The notes below the pieces were generated by a model that saw only the letters and a list, made by a program, of their open reading frames with translations, did not search any database and had not been told where the DNA came from. From Cellulomonas sp. KRMCY2 (lineage in GTDB: Bacteria; Actinomycetota; Actinomycetes; Actinomycetales; Cellulomonadaceae), in the NCBI RefSeq assembly GCF_000526515.1, contig NZ_JAGF01000001.1, positions 2,852,001 through 2,916,000 of the forward strand: 64,000 nucleotides of DNA, written 5' to 3'. The position numbers and the translations under genes are program-made. This document shows positions 8,717 through 17,691 of this stretch, piece by piece. Within the stretch, counting starts at the first letter, position 1; each line of letters opens with the position of its first letter.

Positions 8717-9528
8717 CAGCGGACCGTCGCCGGCTCGTCGAGCGAGCGCAGGGCGTCGAGGCCGGCGAGCACCGACTCCGGCGTCGGGTCGGTGATGTCC
8801 CCGGCGATCCGCCCGTCGGCGATCAGCACGACACGGTCGGCATAGGCAGCCGCCGACGGGTCGTGGGTGACCATGATGACCGTCCGGCCGAGCTCGCGGA
8901 CCGATCGCCGCAGGAAGCTGAGGACCTGGGCCCCGGCCCGGGAGTCCAGGTTGCCGGTGGGCTCGTCGGCGAAGACGACGTCGGGTTTGGCGATCAGGGC
9001 GCGGGCGATCGCGACGCGCTGCTGCTGGCCACCGGAGAGCTCGCTCGGCCGGTGCGTGAGCCGGTCGGCGAGGCTCAACGTCGTCACGAGCGTCTCCAGC
9101 CAGGCCGGGTCGGCCGTCGTGCCGGCGAGCTCGAGCGGGAGCGTGATGTTCTGCTCGGCGGTGAACATGGGCAGCAGGTTGAAGGACTGGAAGACGAAGC
9201 CGACCCGGTCCCTGCGCAACCGGGTGAGCGACCTGTCGTCCATCGAGGTGATCTCGGTGTCGCCGACGTACGCCGTGCCCGAGGTCGCCGAGTCGAGTCC
9301 GGCGAGCAGGTGCATCAGGGTCGACTTGCCGGACCCGGACGGGCCCATGATCGCGGTGAAGGCGCCCGCGGCGAAGTCGACGTCGACCGCGTCCAGGGCC
9401 CGGACCTCGGCCTCGCCGGTGCCGTAGACCTTGGTCAGGCTGCGGGCGCGGACGGCGGTGGCCGGGCCTGCGGGGGTGGTCACGGTCGTCGGCGGCTCGG
9501 ACTTCGGCGAGGTCGTGGTCAGGTCCAC
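8716..9528 (-). CDS. ABC transporter ATP-binding protein (MacB/LolD type)
   Basis: A 270-residue ATPase with Walker A GPSGSGKST, the LSGGQQQR signature, Walker B VVFADEPTGN and a downstream switch histidine in VTHD. It pairs with the FtsX-type permease encoded next to it, with a one-base overlap. The GTG start at 9528 is chosen because GGAG stands seven bases upstream and the N-terminal Thr/Pro-rich lead is short; a longer reading from 9633 has no ribosome site. The 147-base gap before it separates it from the regulator gene, so it may have its own promoter as well as read-through. Together the pair would form an efflux or lipid-extraction transporter. Confidence 0.9.
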   Translation of the reverse strand: MDLTTTSPKSEPPTTVTTPAGPATAVRARSLTKVYGTGEAEVRALDAVDVDFAAGAFTAIMGPSGSGKSTLMHLLAGLDSATSGTAYVGDTEITSMDDRSLTRLRRDRVGFVFQSFNLLPMFTAEQNITLPLELAGTTADPAWLETLVTTLSLADRLTHRPSELSGGQQQRVAIARALIAKPDVVFADEPTGNLDSRAGAQVLSFLRRSVRELGRTVIMVTHDPSAAAYADRVVLIADGRIAGDITDPTPESVLAGLDALRSLDEPATVR

Positions 9529-9675
9529 GGGGCTGCTCCAGGTCAGGTCGGTGTCAGGTTCAGGACGACCGTACGGACGCCGCACGAGCGGCGGCATCGC
9601 GCCCCGGCATGGTCCTGCCCCGCGCGCCGTCATCCTGTGGTGGGAGGGCTGCGCCGGCGGGGTTCGCCCGGGACG

Positions 9676-10410
9676 TCAGGATCCGGGCCGGACCAGACCG
9701 CTCTCGTAGGCGGTCACGACGGCCTGGACGCGGTCGCGTGCCGCGAGCTTGGAGAGGATCCGCCCGACGTGCGTCTTGACGGTCGCCTCGGCGACGAACA
9801 GGTCACGACCGATCTCGGTGTTGGACCTGCCGCGCGCCATCAGGACCAGCACCTCGCGCTCGCGGTCGGTGAGCTCGGCCAGGCCCGGGTGCGGGGTGGC
9901 CGGGTCCGAGTCGGGCAGGACGGTGACCAGGTGCTCGAGCAGGCGACGCGTGCTCGACGGCGCGATGACCGCGTCGCCGGCGTGCACGGTCCGGATGGCT
10001 GCGAGCATCTCCTCCGGCGGGGCGTCCTTGAGCAGGAACCCGCTCGCACCGGCCCGGATGGCGGCCAGCACGTACTCGTCCAGGTCGAAGGTCGTCAGGA
10101 CCACGACGCGCGGGACCGTGCGCGTCGCACCGGGTGCGCCCGGCGCGAGCGGTGTGCTCGGGTCGGTCAGGCGCGCGGTGGCCGCGAGCCCGTCGAGGTT
10201 CGGCATCCGGACGTCCATCAGCACGACGTCGGCCTGGACCAGCGCGAGCCGGCGCAGCGCCTCGAGGCCGTCGCCGGCCTCGACGACGACCTCCAGGTCG
10301 GGCTGGGAGTCGATCACCATCCGGAAGCCTGCGCGGACGAGCTGCTGGTCGTCGACGAGGGCGACGCGGATCGGTGGCGCCGTCGGCTCGGTCATCGGGT
10401 CGTCCGTCAT
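9676..10410 (-). CDS. NarL/FixJ-family response regulator
   Basis: A 244-residue regulator. The receiver domain covers about 14-135, with the acidic pair at D20-D21 and the phospho-acceptor D66 in VVLMDVRMP. A LuxR-type helix-turn-helix follows at the C-terminus (DREREVLVLMARGRSNTEI, then VKTHVGRIL). The ATG overlaps the kinase stop by four bases (ATGA), so the two are co-translated. Phosphorylation by that kinase should drive DNA binding, most plausibly at the promoter of the ABC transporter genes immediately downstream. A much longer open frame continues upstream through the kinase region but is an antisense artefact of high GC. Confidence 0.93.
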   Translation of the reverse strand: MTDDPMTEPTAPPIRVALVDDQQLVRAGFRMVIDSQPDLEVVVEAGDGLEALRRLALVQADVVLMDVRMPNLDGLAATARLTDPSTPLAPGAPGATRTVPRVVVLTTFDLDEYVLAAIRAGASGFLLKDAPPEEMLAAIRTVHAGDAVIAPSSTRRLLEHLVTVLPDSDPATPHPGLAELTDREREVLVLMARGRSNTEIGRDLFVAEATVKTHVGRILSKLAARDRVQAVVTAYESGLVRPGS

Positions 10411-11663
10411 GAGTGCTCCTCGATCCTGGGCAGCGGGATCTCCGCGCGCACCCGGTAGCCGCCACCCGGACGTGGTCCGACGGTCAGTGTGCCCCCGAGC
10501 ATCGCAGCCCGCTCCCGCATGCCGAGCACACCCTGGCCGGCGCCGTCGGTCCCGGCCGCTGCGCCCCGTCCGTCGTCGCTGACCTCCAGGACGAGCGAGG
10601 CTGCGGTCCACTGCAGCAGGACGGTCGCCGTCGGCGCAGGTCCGGCGTGCTTGAGGACGTTGGTCAGGGACTCCTGGCAGATCCGGAAGACCGTGAGACC
10701 GGTACCCGGCGGGAGCCGCCGTGGCGTCCCCATCCGCACGAGCGAGGTCCGCACGCCGCTGCCGCGGATGTGTTCGACGAGCAGTTCGATGTCGGCGACG
10801 TCGGGCTGCGGGCTCAGGTCGGTGACGGCTCCGCCGACCCGGCCGCCGCCGGCGGGCACCCCCGGCGGTTCGGGTGCCGTCGGTGCGCCCTGCTCGGGGC
10901 GCAGCACGCCGAGCAGCCGGCGCATGTCGGCCAGCGCCGCCCGGCCGGTCTCGGCGACGGTCATCAGCGAGCGGGTCGCCGCGGTCGGGTCCTGGGCAGC
11001 TGCGTACCGGCCCCCGTCGGCCTGGGCGATGATCACCGACAGCGAGTGCGCGACGATGTCGTGCATCTCGCGCGCGATCCGGGTGCGCTCGGCCGCCGTG
11101 GCGAGCTGCGCCTTCTGGTCGCTCTCGATCTCCAGGCGGTGCGCGCGGTCGACCAGGGAGTCGATCGTCTCCCGGCGCGAGCGGCGCACGAGCGCGAACG
11201 CGAAGACGCTCAGCGACATCAGGGTGAGGGCGAACGCCGAGAACTGGCCGTACTCCGCGCCGGCCCGGCCGTTGCTGAACAGGTCGACAACGGCAAGCAG
11301 GGCGGCACCGACCAGGGCACCGGAGATCGCCGTGCGGTAGGCCCACACGGGGCCGTGCACGGTGACCGAGTACAGCGCCAGCAGCACGACGATGTCGGCC
11401 GGGACGATCAGGTACTCACCGAGCAGGAAGTGCAGGAGGGCGACCGAGAACACCGTCGCCGCCGATCCGGCGGGGTGGGTGCGACGCCAGACGAGCGGGA
11501 CGACGAGCGCCAGGGCCCACCAGCCCGGTCCGATCGGGCCCGAGTCGTCGGTCAGGCTCGACGAGATGGGCACCAGGAAGAGGGCGAGCCCGAGGGCCCC
11601 GATGGCGTCGACGACACCCCGCTGGGACTCGTCCCAGGTACTGACGCGCTCCCACCACCGCAC
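10407..11663 (-). CDS. NarL-type sensor histidine kinase (HisKA_3)
   Basis: A 418-residue kinase. Five or six membrane helices occupy about 22-160 with little extracytoplasmic sequence, so it probably senses within the membrane. A coiled region follows, then the dimerisation motif with phospho-acceptor H201 in REMHDIVAHS and a C-terminal HATPase domain (N box near ESLTNVLKHAG, DDGRGAA G1 box). The GTG at 11663 is preferred because a TACGCT -10 box lies six bases before it and no open-frame methionine nearby has a ribosome site. The four-base overlap with the downstream regulator makes this its cognate partner. Intramembrane-sensing kinases next to ABC efflux genes often report cell-envelope stress; that is inference here. 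Confidence 0.9.
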   Translation of the reverse strand: MRWWERVSTWDESQRGVVDAIGALGLALFLVPISSSLTDDSGPIGPGWWALALVVPLVWRRTHPAGSAATVFSVALLHFLLGEYLIVPADIVVLLALYSVTVHGPVWAYRTAISGALVGAALLAVVDLFSNGRAGAEYGQFSAFALTLMSLSVFAFALVRRSRRETIDSLVDRAHRLEIESDQKAQLATAAERTRIAREMHDIVAHSLSVIIAQADGGRYAAAQDPTAATRSLMTVAETGRAALADMRRLLGVLRPEQGAPTAPEPPGVPAGGGRVGGAVTDLSPQPDVADIELLVEHIRGSGVRTSLVRMGTPRRLPPGTGLTVFRICQESLTNVLKHAGPAPTATVLLQWTAASLVLEVSDDGRGAAAGTDGAGQGVLGMRERAAMLGGTLTVGPRPGGGYRVRAEIPLPRIEEHS

Positions 11664-11669
11664 CGGCTC

Positions 11670-11675
11670 AGCGTA
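11670..11675 (-). promoter_or_regulatory. -10 box TACGCT, leaderless promoter of the kinase gene
   Basis: Read on the minus strand, TACGCT is followed by six bases and then GTG at 11663. No purine-rich ribosome site exists between them. The -35 region is not convincing. Confidence 0.45.
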
Positions 11676-11791
11676 GGGCCGGCGGTGGGAGCAGGCGTCC
11701 GCCCCCGGGTCGAGCCGTGGTCCCCCCAGGGGACGACGACGGGCGCCGCGCGGTGCGCCGGGAGCCCGGCCGCCTGTGGCAGCATGGGCCC

Positions 11792-12475
11792 ATGACGAAG
11801 GTTCTCTTGGCGGAAGACGACCCGGCCATTGCCGAGCCCTTGGCACGCGCACTGGGTCGGGAGGGCTACGACGTCGTGGTGCAAGGCACAGGTCAAGGTG
11901 CCATCGACTCCGCATCTGGCGCGGACCTCGTCATCCTCGACCTCGGCCTGCCCGACATGGACGGCCTCGAGGTCGCCCGGTGGATCCGCAACCAGGGCCT
12001 GGCCATTCCCATCCTCGTCCTGACGGCACGCGCGGACGAGGTCGACCTGGTCGTGGGCCTGGACGCCGGTGCGGACGACTACGTCACCAAGCCCTTCCGT
12101 CTCGCCGAGCTGCTCGCCCGGGTGCGTGCCCTGCTGCGCCGCACGCACAGCGACGGCACAGAGGAGGACGAGGTCGTCGCCCAGGACGTCCGGATGGACC
12201 TCGCCGCGCACCGCGCCTTCCAGGGGGACCGGGAGCTGCACCTGACGGCCAAGGAGTTCGACCTGCTGCGCGTCCTGGTCCGTGACGCCGGGTCGGTCGT
12301 GCCGCGTGACGGTCTGATGCGGGAGGTCTGGGAAGCTGACCCGAGCGGGTCGACCAAGACCCTCGACATGCACGTGTCGTGGCTGCGCCGCAAGCTCGGT
12401 GACGACGCGAACGCACCGCGGTACATCTCCACCGTGCGTGGCATGGGCTTCCGGTTCGAGACCAGCGCTCCCTGA
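11792..12475 (+). CDS. OmpR/PhoB-family response regulator
   Basis: A 227-residue regulator. The receiver domain has acidic residues EDD at 8-10, phospho-acceptor D50 in VILDLGLPDMDG and the conserved K100 in VTKPF. A winged-helix DNA-binding domain follows (about 130-225). The gene starts a two-gene operon with the kinase 13 bases downstream, and it diverges from the NarL-type kinase across 128 bases. ATG at 11792 fits the family N-terminus (MTKVLLAEDD). There is no clear ribosome site; the sequence before it (CAGCAT six bases upstream) could be a weak leaderless -10 box. The regulon is unknown. Confidence 0.95.
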   Translation: MTKVLLAEDDPAIAEPLARALGREGYDVVVQGTGQGAIDSASGADLVILDLGLPDMDGLEVARWIRNQGLAIPILVLTARADEVDLVVGLDAGADDYVTKPFRLAELLARVRALLRRTHSDGTEEDEVVAQDVRMDLAAHRAFQGDRELHLTAKEFDLLRVLVRDAGSVVPRDGLMREVWEADPSGSTKTLDMHVSWLRRKLGDDANAPRYISTVRGMGFRFETSAP

Positions 12476-12488
12476 CCGCGAGCACCCC

Positions 12489-13829
12489 ATGCGCCGTCGG
12501 GTCCTCCAGGCGACGATCGCGGCCGTCACCGTCGCCGTCGTCCTCCTCGGCATCCCGCTGGCCTTCTTCGGTGCGCGCCTGGTGCGTGACGCCGAGCTGC
12601 GCGACCTGGCCGACCGCACCGCGGCGCTCGGTCGGCAGGTCGAGACGCGGATGGTCACCGACCGGCCCGTGACCGAGGACCTGCTCGAGGTCTACGTCGG
12701 CGGGAAGGACGGGTACCTGGCCGCGTCGGTGTCCGTGGCGCTGCCCGACGGGACCCGGGTCCGCGCGGGCGATCCGGTCGAGGGGCGTGGCTACCCGCAG
12801 ATCGTGCGGACGGACTCCGGGGCCGTCGTGCTCCTGACGATGTCCTGGTGGGACGTGTTCTGGCAGACGGCGCGCGTCGTCGCGCTCGTGATCGCTGCCG
12901 CGACCGTCGCCTTCGTGGCCGGGATCTCGATGGCGTCGTGGCAGGCCCGGCGGCTCGCTGCCCCGTTGATCTACCTCGCGGCGAGCGCCGAGCAGCTCGG
13001 CTCGGGACAGGTCCGCCCCCGCCTCGAGCCCTCCGGCGTCGAGGAGATCGACCTGGTCGCCGCCGAGCTCGCGCGCAGCGCCGACCGGCTGGCCGGCCGG
13101 CTCGCCGCGGAGCGGCAGTTCGCCGCCGACGCGTCCCACCAGCTGCGCACACCGCTGACCGCCCTGTCGATGCGCCTCGAGGAGATCACCGCGGCCACCG
13201 AGAAGGAGGAGGTGGCCGAGGAGGCGCGGATCTCCCTCGAGCAGGTCGAGCGGCTGGTGACGGTCGTCGACGACCTGCTGACCCGCTCCCGGCGGTCCCA
13301 GGGCGGCACGACCGAGGCGGTCCACCTGCTCGACATCGTGCACCAGCAGGAGGAGGAGTGGTTCTCGTCCTTCGCCGCAGCCGGACGTCGGCTCGTGGTG
13401 GAGGTCCCCGGGCGGGTCGCGGTGCTGGCGACGCCCGGTGCCCTCGCACAGGTGCTGGCCACGCTCATCGAGAACTCGCTCAGGCACGGCGGTGGCACGA
13501 CGACCGTGCGATCGCGACCCTCCGGTGGCAGCGGGGCCATCGTCGTCGAGGTGACGGACGAGGGCCCCGGCGTGCCGGACGACCTCGCTCCGCGCATCTT
13601 CGAGCGTGAGGTGACCTCCGGCGCCGGCACCGGACTCGGCCTCGCGCTCGCCCGGGACCTGGTGGCTGCGGACGGCGGTCGCCTCGAGCTCGCGCAGCGA
13701 CGTCCGCCGGTGTTCGCGATCTTCCTCGCAGGTGTGCCCAGGACGCTCGACCCGGACGTCGTCCTGCCGCGTGGTGCTCTGGTGTCCAACCGCCGGACCT
13801 GGCGACGGCGGCGCGGCCCGGTGCGTTGA
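12489..13829 (+). CDS. HisKA-type sensor histidine kinase
   Basis: A 446-residue kinase with two transmembrane helices (about 8-30 and 128-150) flanking a short extracytoplasmic loop of about 100 residues. A HAMP-like linker follows, then HisKA with phospho-acceptor H217 in DASHQLRTPL and a HATPase domain (N box with ENSLRHGG, G1 DEGPGVP, G2 GTGLGLALA). It lies 13 bases after the OmpR-type regulator and must be its partner. The small sensor loop resembles kinases that detect envelope changes; the ligand cannot be named. It converges on the GtrA gene with a 36-base gap. Confidence 0.94.
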   Translation: MRRRVLQATIAAVTVAVVLLGIPLAFFGARLVRDAELRDLADRTAALGRQVETRMVTDRPVTEDLLEVYVGGKDGYLAASVSVALPDGTRVRAGDPVEGRGYPQIVRTDSGAVVLLTMSWWDVFWQTARVVALVIAAATVAFVAGISMASWQARRLAAPLIYLAASAEQLGSGQVRPRLEPSGVEEIDLVAAELARSADRLAGRLAAERQFAADASHQLRTPLTALSMRLEEITAATEKEEVAEEARISLEQVERLVTVVDDLLTRSRRSQGGTTEAVHLLDIVHQQEEEWFSSFAAAGRRLVVEVPGRVAVLATPGALAQVLATLIENSLRHGGGTTTVRSRPSGGSGAIVVEVTDEGPGVPDDLAPRIFEREVTSGAGTGLGLALARDLVAADGGRLELAQRRPPVFAIFLAGVPRTLDPDVVLPRGALVSNRRTWRRRRGPVR

Positions 13830-13865
13830 CCGGCCGGACGTCGCGTGCGGGCCGGCTCAGTACGG

Positions 13866-14324
13866 CTAGCGGGTCAGGGCATCCTCGGCGAGGGCGGCCG
13901 GGACGGCCGTCGAGCCGGTGAACACCAGGTGCCGGTAGGCGAAGTAGCGGAACAGCGTGCCGAGCGCGAGACCGACGACGTTCGCCGCGACGTTGTCCGC
14001 CAACGGCGAGGTGAGGCCCAGGACGTAGGTCGAGAACGCCAGGCAGAGCACGGCGATGCCCATGCCGATCAGGTTGACGACGGCGAAGCCGATCAGCTCA
14101 CGGGTCGGGGCGGTCGTCCGGTGCGAGGCGAAGGTCCAGTAGCGGTTCCCGAGCCAGGACACGACGGTGGCCACTGTCGCGGAGACGATCTTCGCCGTCA
14201 GCGGCTTGTGGTCCAGCAGCTCACCCGGGCCGAAGCTCAGCAGGTTGAACAGGCCGACGTCGACGACGAGGGCGAGCAGGCCGACGGACCCGAAGCGCGC
14301 GAGCTCGAGCACCCGGTTCCGCAT
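13866..14324 (-). CDS. GtrA-family membrane protein
   Basis: A 152-residue protein with four transmembrane helices (about 10-30, 43-62, 82-103 and 112-130) and the GtrA motif around GNRYWTF between helices 2 and 3. GtrA proteins are thought to flip or help flip lipid-linked sugars across the membrane. ATG at 14324 follows a TACGCT -10 box by seven bases, which implies a leaderless transcript. It diverges from purK, as a GtrA-like gene does from purK-purE in mycobacteria. Another GtrA gene lies at 55206-55598. Confidence 0.9.
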   Translation of the reverse strand: MRNRVLELARFGSVGLLALVVDVGLFNLLSFGPGELLDHKPLTAKIVSATVATVVSWLGNRYWTFASHRTTAPTRELIGFAVVNLIGMGIAVLCLAFSTYVLGLTSPLADNVAANVVGLALGTLFRYFAYRHLVFTGSTAVPAALAEDALTR

Positions 14325-14331
14325 GCCGACC

Positions 14332-14378
14332 AGCGTAGCCGGACGGCGGCGACCGGGCCCATCGGTCGTTGTTACGCT
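14332..14378. promoter_or_regulatory. Divergent leaderless promoters for gtrA and purK
   Basis: On the minus strand TACGCT (14332-14337) lies seven bases before the gtrA ATG. On the plus strand TACGCT (14373-14378) lies eight bases before the purK GTG. The two promoters must share the intervening 35 bases for their -35 regions, so they could interfere with each other. Confidence 0.5.
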
Positions 14379-14386
14379 CGGCCATC

Positions 14387-15556
14387 GTGACGCTCGTGGT
14401 AGCTGTGGTCGGTGGCGGTCAGCTCGCCCGGATGATGACGCCCGCGGCGACGGCGCTCGGCATCCACCTGCGGGTCCTGGTCGAGGGCCCGTCGACGTCG
14501 GCGGCCCGGGTCGTGGTCGACGCACCGGTCGGAGCGCCCCGCGAGGCCCGCGCCGTCCTCGACCTGGTCGCCGGCCCGCCGCGGGCCGATGTGCTGACCT
14601 TCGAGCACGAGCACATCCCGGCCGACGTCCTGCGCCAGGTGCAGGCCGGGGGCACCCCCGTGCGCCCGTCGCCCGCCGCTCTGCTGCACGCCCAGGACAA
14701 GATCGTCATGCGCCGCGGTCTCACGGCGCTCGGTGTCCCGTGCCCTCGCTGGTCCGAGCTCCCCGATGCCGCCGCCCTGACGTCGTTCCTCGAGACGGTC
14801 GGCGGTGAGGCAGTGGTCAAGACCTCCCGCGGGGGCTACGACGGCAAGGGCGTGCGGGTCGTACGGTCCGCCGCCGAGGTCGCGGAGTGGTTCGCCGCCG
14901 CGGGCACCGGCGGGCCGGCGCTGCTGGCCGAGGAGAAGGTGCCCTTCGTGCGGGAGCTGGCTGTTCTGCTCGCACGGCGGCCGTCCGGCGAGGTCCGGGT
15001 GTGGCCGGTGGTCGAGACGGTCCAGGCCGACGGCGTCTGCTCGGAGGTCATCGCACCGGCGCCGGGCCTCGACCCGGCGGTCGAGCAGGCCGCGGTGCAG
15101 GCGGCGCTGCGCATCGCCGAGGGCCTTGACGTCACCGGCGTCCTGGCTGTCGAGCTCTTCGAGGTGGCCGGGGTCGACGGGGCGCCGGGCACCGTGCTGG
15201 TCAACGAGCTCGCGATGCGGCCGCACAACTCCGGCCACTGGACCATCGACGGCGCGGTGACCAACCAGTTCGAGCAGCATCTGCGCGCCGTCCTCGACCT
15301 GCCGCTGGGCGATCCTGCCCCCCGTGCGCGGTGGTCGGTCATGGCGAACGTCCTCGGCAGCTCCCTCGACCGGCTCACCGACGCGCTGCACGACGTCGTC
15401 GGTGCGGACCACGGGGTCCGGGTGCACCTGTACGGCAAGGACATCCGCCCTGGTCGCAAGCTCGGCCACGTGACCGTCTGCGGCGACGACCTGGCCGATG
15501 TCCGGGCCCGGGCACTGGCCGCCGCGGCCCGACTTCGGGGAGACTTCACGTCATGA
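14387..15556 (+). CDS. purK: 5-(carboxyamino)imidazole ribonucleotide synthase
   Basis: PurK uses ATP and bicarbonate to carboxylate aminoimidazole ribonucleotide in cytosolic de novo purine synthesis. The 389-residue protein has the N-terminal GGGQLARM nucleotide motif, the EHEHIP segment, an ATP-grasp core with [11 protein letters not shown], and the C-terminal [14 protein letters not shown] motif that typifies the family. GTG at 14387 is chosen because it yields the usual N-terminus and sits eight bases after a -10 box. The stop overlaps the purE start by four bases, forming the normal two-step purK-purE operon. Confidence 0.96.
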   Translation: MTLVVAVVGGGQLARMMTPAATALGIHLRVLVEGPSTSAARVVVDAPVGAPREARAVLDLVAGPPRADVLTFEHEHIPADVLRQVQAGGTPVRPSPAALLHAQDKIVMRRGLTALGVPCPRWSELPDAAALTSFLETVGGEAVVKTSRGGYDGKGVRVVRSAAEVAEWFAAAGTGGPALLAEEKVPFVRELAVLLARRPSGEVRVWPVVETVQADGVCSEVIAPAPGLDPAVEQAAVQAALRIAEGLDVTGVLAVELFEVAGVDGAPGTVLVNELAMRPHNSGHWTIDGAVTNQFEQHLRAVLDLPLGDPAPRARWSVMANVLGSSLDRLTDALHDVVGADHGVRVHLYGKDIRPGRKLGHVTVCGDDLADVRARALAAAARLRGDFTS

Positions 15557-16128
15557 GCGAGCAGCCGCTGGTCGGCGTGGTGATGGGGTCGGACTCCGAC
15601 TGGCCGGTGATGCAGGCTGCGGCCGACGCGCTCGCCGAGTTCGACGTGGCGTGCGAGGTGGACGTCGTCTCGGCGCACCGGATGCCGCAGGAGATGATCG
15701 ACTACGGGCGAGGGGCTGCGGCGCGCGGCCTGCGGGTGATCATCGCGGGCGCCGGTGGGGCTGCGCACCTGCCCGGCATGCTCGCTGCGGTCACCACGTT
15801 GCCGGTGATCGGCGTCCCCGTCCCGCTCGCGCACCTGGACGGCCTCGACTCGCTGCTGTCGATCGTGCAGATGCCGGCGGGCGTCCCGGTGGCCACCGTC
15901 TCGGTCGGCGGGGCGCGCAACGCGGGTCTGCTCGCGGTCCGCATCCTCGCGGCCGGCACCGGTTCGCCCGAGGACGCCGCTCGCCTGGCCGAGCGGATGG
16001 CCGCGTTCCAGACGGACCTGCGCGACCAGGCCCACGCCAAGGGTGAGCGCCTGCGCGCGCGTCACCCCGGCGGCCGCCCGGCCCCCACCGGCTTCGCCCG
16101 CCCCCCGAATGACCTGTCGGACCCGTGA
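15553..16128 (+). CDS. purE: N5-carboxyaminoimidazole ribonucleotide mutase
   Basis: PurE converts the PurK product N5-CAIR to CAIR in purine synthesis. The 191-residue protein carries the class I signatures GSDSDWPVM at 12-20 and SAHR with the catalytic H42, plus [12 protein letters not shown] and the later [15 protein letters not shown] segment. The last 25 residues are a basic, proline-rich tail beyond the usual length. Translation is coupled to purK by an ATGA overlap. A G/C hairpin follows the stop codon directly. Confidence 0.97.
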   Translation: MSEQPLVGVVMGSDSDWPVMQAAADALAEFDVACEVDVVSAHRMPQEMIDYGRGAAARGLRVIIAGAGGAAHLPGMLAAVTTLPVIGVPVPLAHLDGLDSLLSIVQMPAGVPVATVSVGGARNAGLLAVRILAAGTGSPEDAARLAERMAAFQTDLRDQAHAKGERLRARHPGGRPAPTGFARPPNDLSDP

Positions 16129-16143
16129 CCCCCGGATCGGGGG
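16129..16143. terminator. Hairpin after purE
   Basis: CCCCCG-GAT-CGGGGG forms a six-pair stem with a three-base loop, starting right after the purE stop and lying before the convergent LCP gene end. There is no T-tract, so it would be an imperfect terminator. Confidence 0.4.
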
Positions 16144-16169
16144 CGGTGGGTCCGGCACGCGTGCGCTGG

Positions 16170-17423
16170 TCAGCCGAGGCCGGGGACTCCGCCGACGGGT
16201 CCGGGGGGCAGGGTCCCGGCGGTGATGCCCGCCCAGAACGCCGGGGTCAGGTCCGCATCCAGCAGGACGGCCATGCCGATCCCACCGGGCTCGTAGTCGA
16301 GGGACGCGATCGGTGGCGTCCCGGTGATGCCACCGGGACCGGTCGCGCTGCGGAAGGCCAGGGCGAGCCGGCCGAGGTCCAGCAGTCCGGTGCCATCGCT
16401 GACCGCGAGGGCGTTCGTGCCGGCGCGCACCAGCTTCACCTGCTGTCCGGGATTCACCAGCAGCGACGGTTCGGTGACCTTGCCGGTGATCGCCGCGATG
16501 AGCTGCTGCTGGCGCCTCGCCCGGCCGATGTCGCCCTCGGGGTCGGCGTACCGCATGCGTGCGAAGGCGAGCGCCGTCACACCGTCCGACACGTGGCAGC
16601 CGGCCGTCCAGATCAGCCCGCTCAGCGGCTCGTTGACGTCGTAGTCGAGGCACAGCTCCACGCCGCCGACGGAGTCGACGACGCCCTGGACACCCCCGAA
16701 GCCGATCTCGACGTAGTGGTCGACCGTCAGCCCCGAGAGCTGCTCGACGGTGGCCACCAGGAGCGGTGGCCCGCCGTAGGCGAACGAGGCGTTGAGCTTC
16801 TCGCCGCCGTAGCCGGGGATCTCGGCGTAGGTGTCGCGCGGCAGGCTGATCAGGGCGGCCGGACCGGACGGCGGTACGTGCAGCAGCATGATCGTGTCGG
16901 TCCGCGCCCCGGTGGTCTCGGTGTCGATGACGACACCGTCCTCGCGCGAGTCGGAGCCGGCCAGGAGGTAGGTGGTCCCGGGTGTCCCGGCGGCGCCGGA
17001 GAGGGCTGCCACGTGCTCGATCCGACCGTTCGCCCAGAGGGCGAGCCCGATCGGCCAGGACAGGAGCAGGGCGACGACCAGCGTGACGACGACGGCGGCC
17101 CGACGGCGGCGCGAGGCCCGGCTCCTGGGCAGGAGCGCCGTCCCACCGGCCGGCGTGGTCGGTCCGCCCGGCGGGCGTCCCGCGCCGGGGCGGACGCTCG
17201 GCGGCGCGGCCCCGGACCCGGCCCCAGGGCGGGTGGCGCTCGGCGGACGAGATGACCGCGGGACGGCCGGGAGGGTCGCTGTCGGTGGGCCGGCGGTCGG
17301 CTCGCCCGGCTGGCGGCTCGTGCGGCGGACCGGGGTGCGCGCCCCGTGCGTCGCACCGGCCGCGGTCGCCGGGGGTGCGGGTGGGCGCGGCGCGGGCGGG
17401 CGTTGCGTCGACGGGCCGGGCAC
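16170..17423 (-). CDS. LytR-CpsA-Psr (LCP) glycopolymer transferase, N-terminus uncertain
   Basis: LCP proteins transfer lipid-linked glycopolymers to peptidoglycan outside the membrane. From GTG 17423 the product is 417 residues: a Pro/Ala-rich cytoplasmic lead, one transmembrane helix (about 109-130) and an LCP domain with AGSDSRED, RTDTIMLLHV, SLPRDTY and the GRARRQQQL segment. The start is doubtful. A GTG at 17686, five bases after the upstream LCP stop, opens a proline-rich frame that resembles a normal LCP lead but runs in a different frame from the catalytic part. A one-base indel in the C/G run near 17480-17488 would join them to give about 500 residues. It forms an operon with the LCP gene upstream. 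Confidence 0.85.
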   Translation of the reverse strand: MPGPSTQRPPAPRPPAPPATAAGATHGARTPVRRTSRQPGEPTAGPPTATLPAVPRSSRPPSATRPGAGSGAAPPSVRPGAGRPPGGPTTPAGGTALLPRSRASRRRRAAVVVTLVVALLLSWPIGLALWANGRIEHVAALSGAAGTPGTTYLLAGSDSREDGVVIDTETTGARTDTIMLLHVPPSGPAALISLPRDTYAEIPGYGGEKLNASFAYGGPPLLVATVEQLSGLTVDHYVEIGFGGVQGVVDSVGGVELCLDYDVNEPLSGLIWTAGCHVSDGVTALAFARMRYADPEGDIGRARRQQQLIAAITGKVTEPSLLVNPGQQVKLVRAGTNALAVSDGTGLLDLGRLALAFRSATGPGGITGTPPIASLDYEPGGIGMAVLLDADLTPAFWAGITAGTLPPGPVGGVPGLG

Positions 17424-17686
17424 CGCAGGGCGGGCCGTGGGCGGGCGGCCGACGACGATCGGGGTGCCGTCGCCCGTTCCCCGGGGCGTTGGCCACCGGC
17501 TCGCTGGGGCGCGAAGACCGGCGGCGGCCCCTCGGGGCGGGGCGGGCGGCCGGAGGGCGGCGGTGCGGGCAGGGCGGTGCCACCGGCGCGGGCCCGGCTC
17601 GACGGCCGGCGCGGCGGTGGCGCAGGCGGCGGCGGCGGGCCACCGTCACGCGGTGGCCGGCGTCGCTCGTCCTCGGTCGGTGGCAC
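17424..17686 (-). other. Probable out-of-frame N-terminal segment of the LCP gene
   Basis: Reading from GTG 17686 gives a charged start (PPTEDERRR) and then a Pro-rich stretch ending near PPPVFAPQRAGGQRPG, after which the frame loses LCP character. The catalytic frame read upstream from 17423 becomes sensible only from about GTPIVVGRPP. The crossover falls at a CCCCGGGG run (17480-17487). Confidence 0.45.
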
Positions 17687-17691
17687 GGGGC

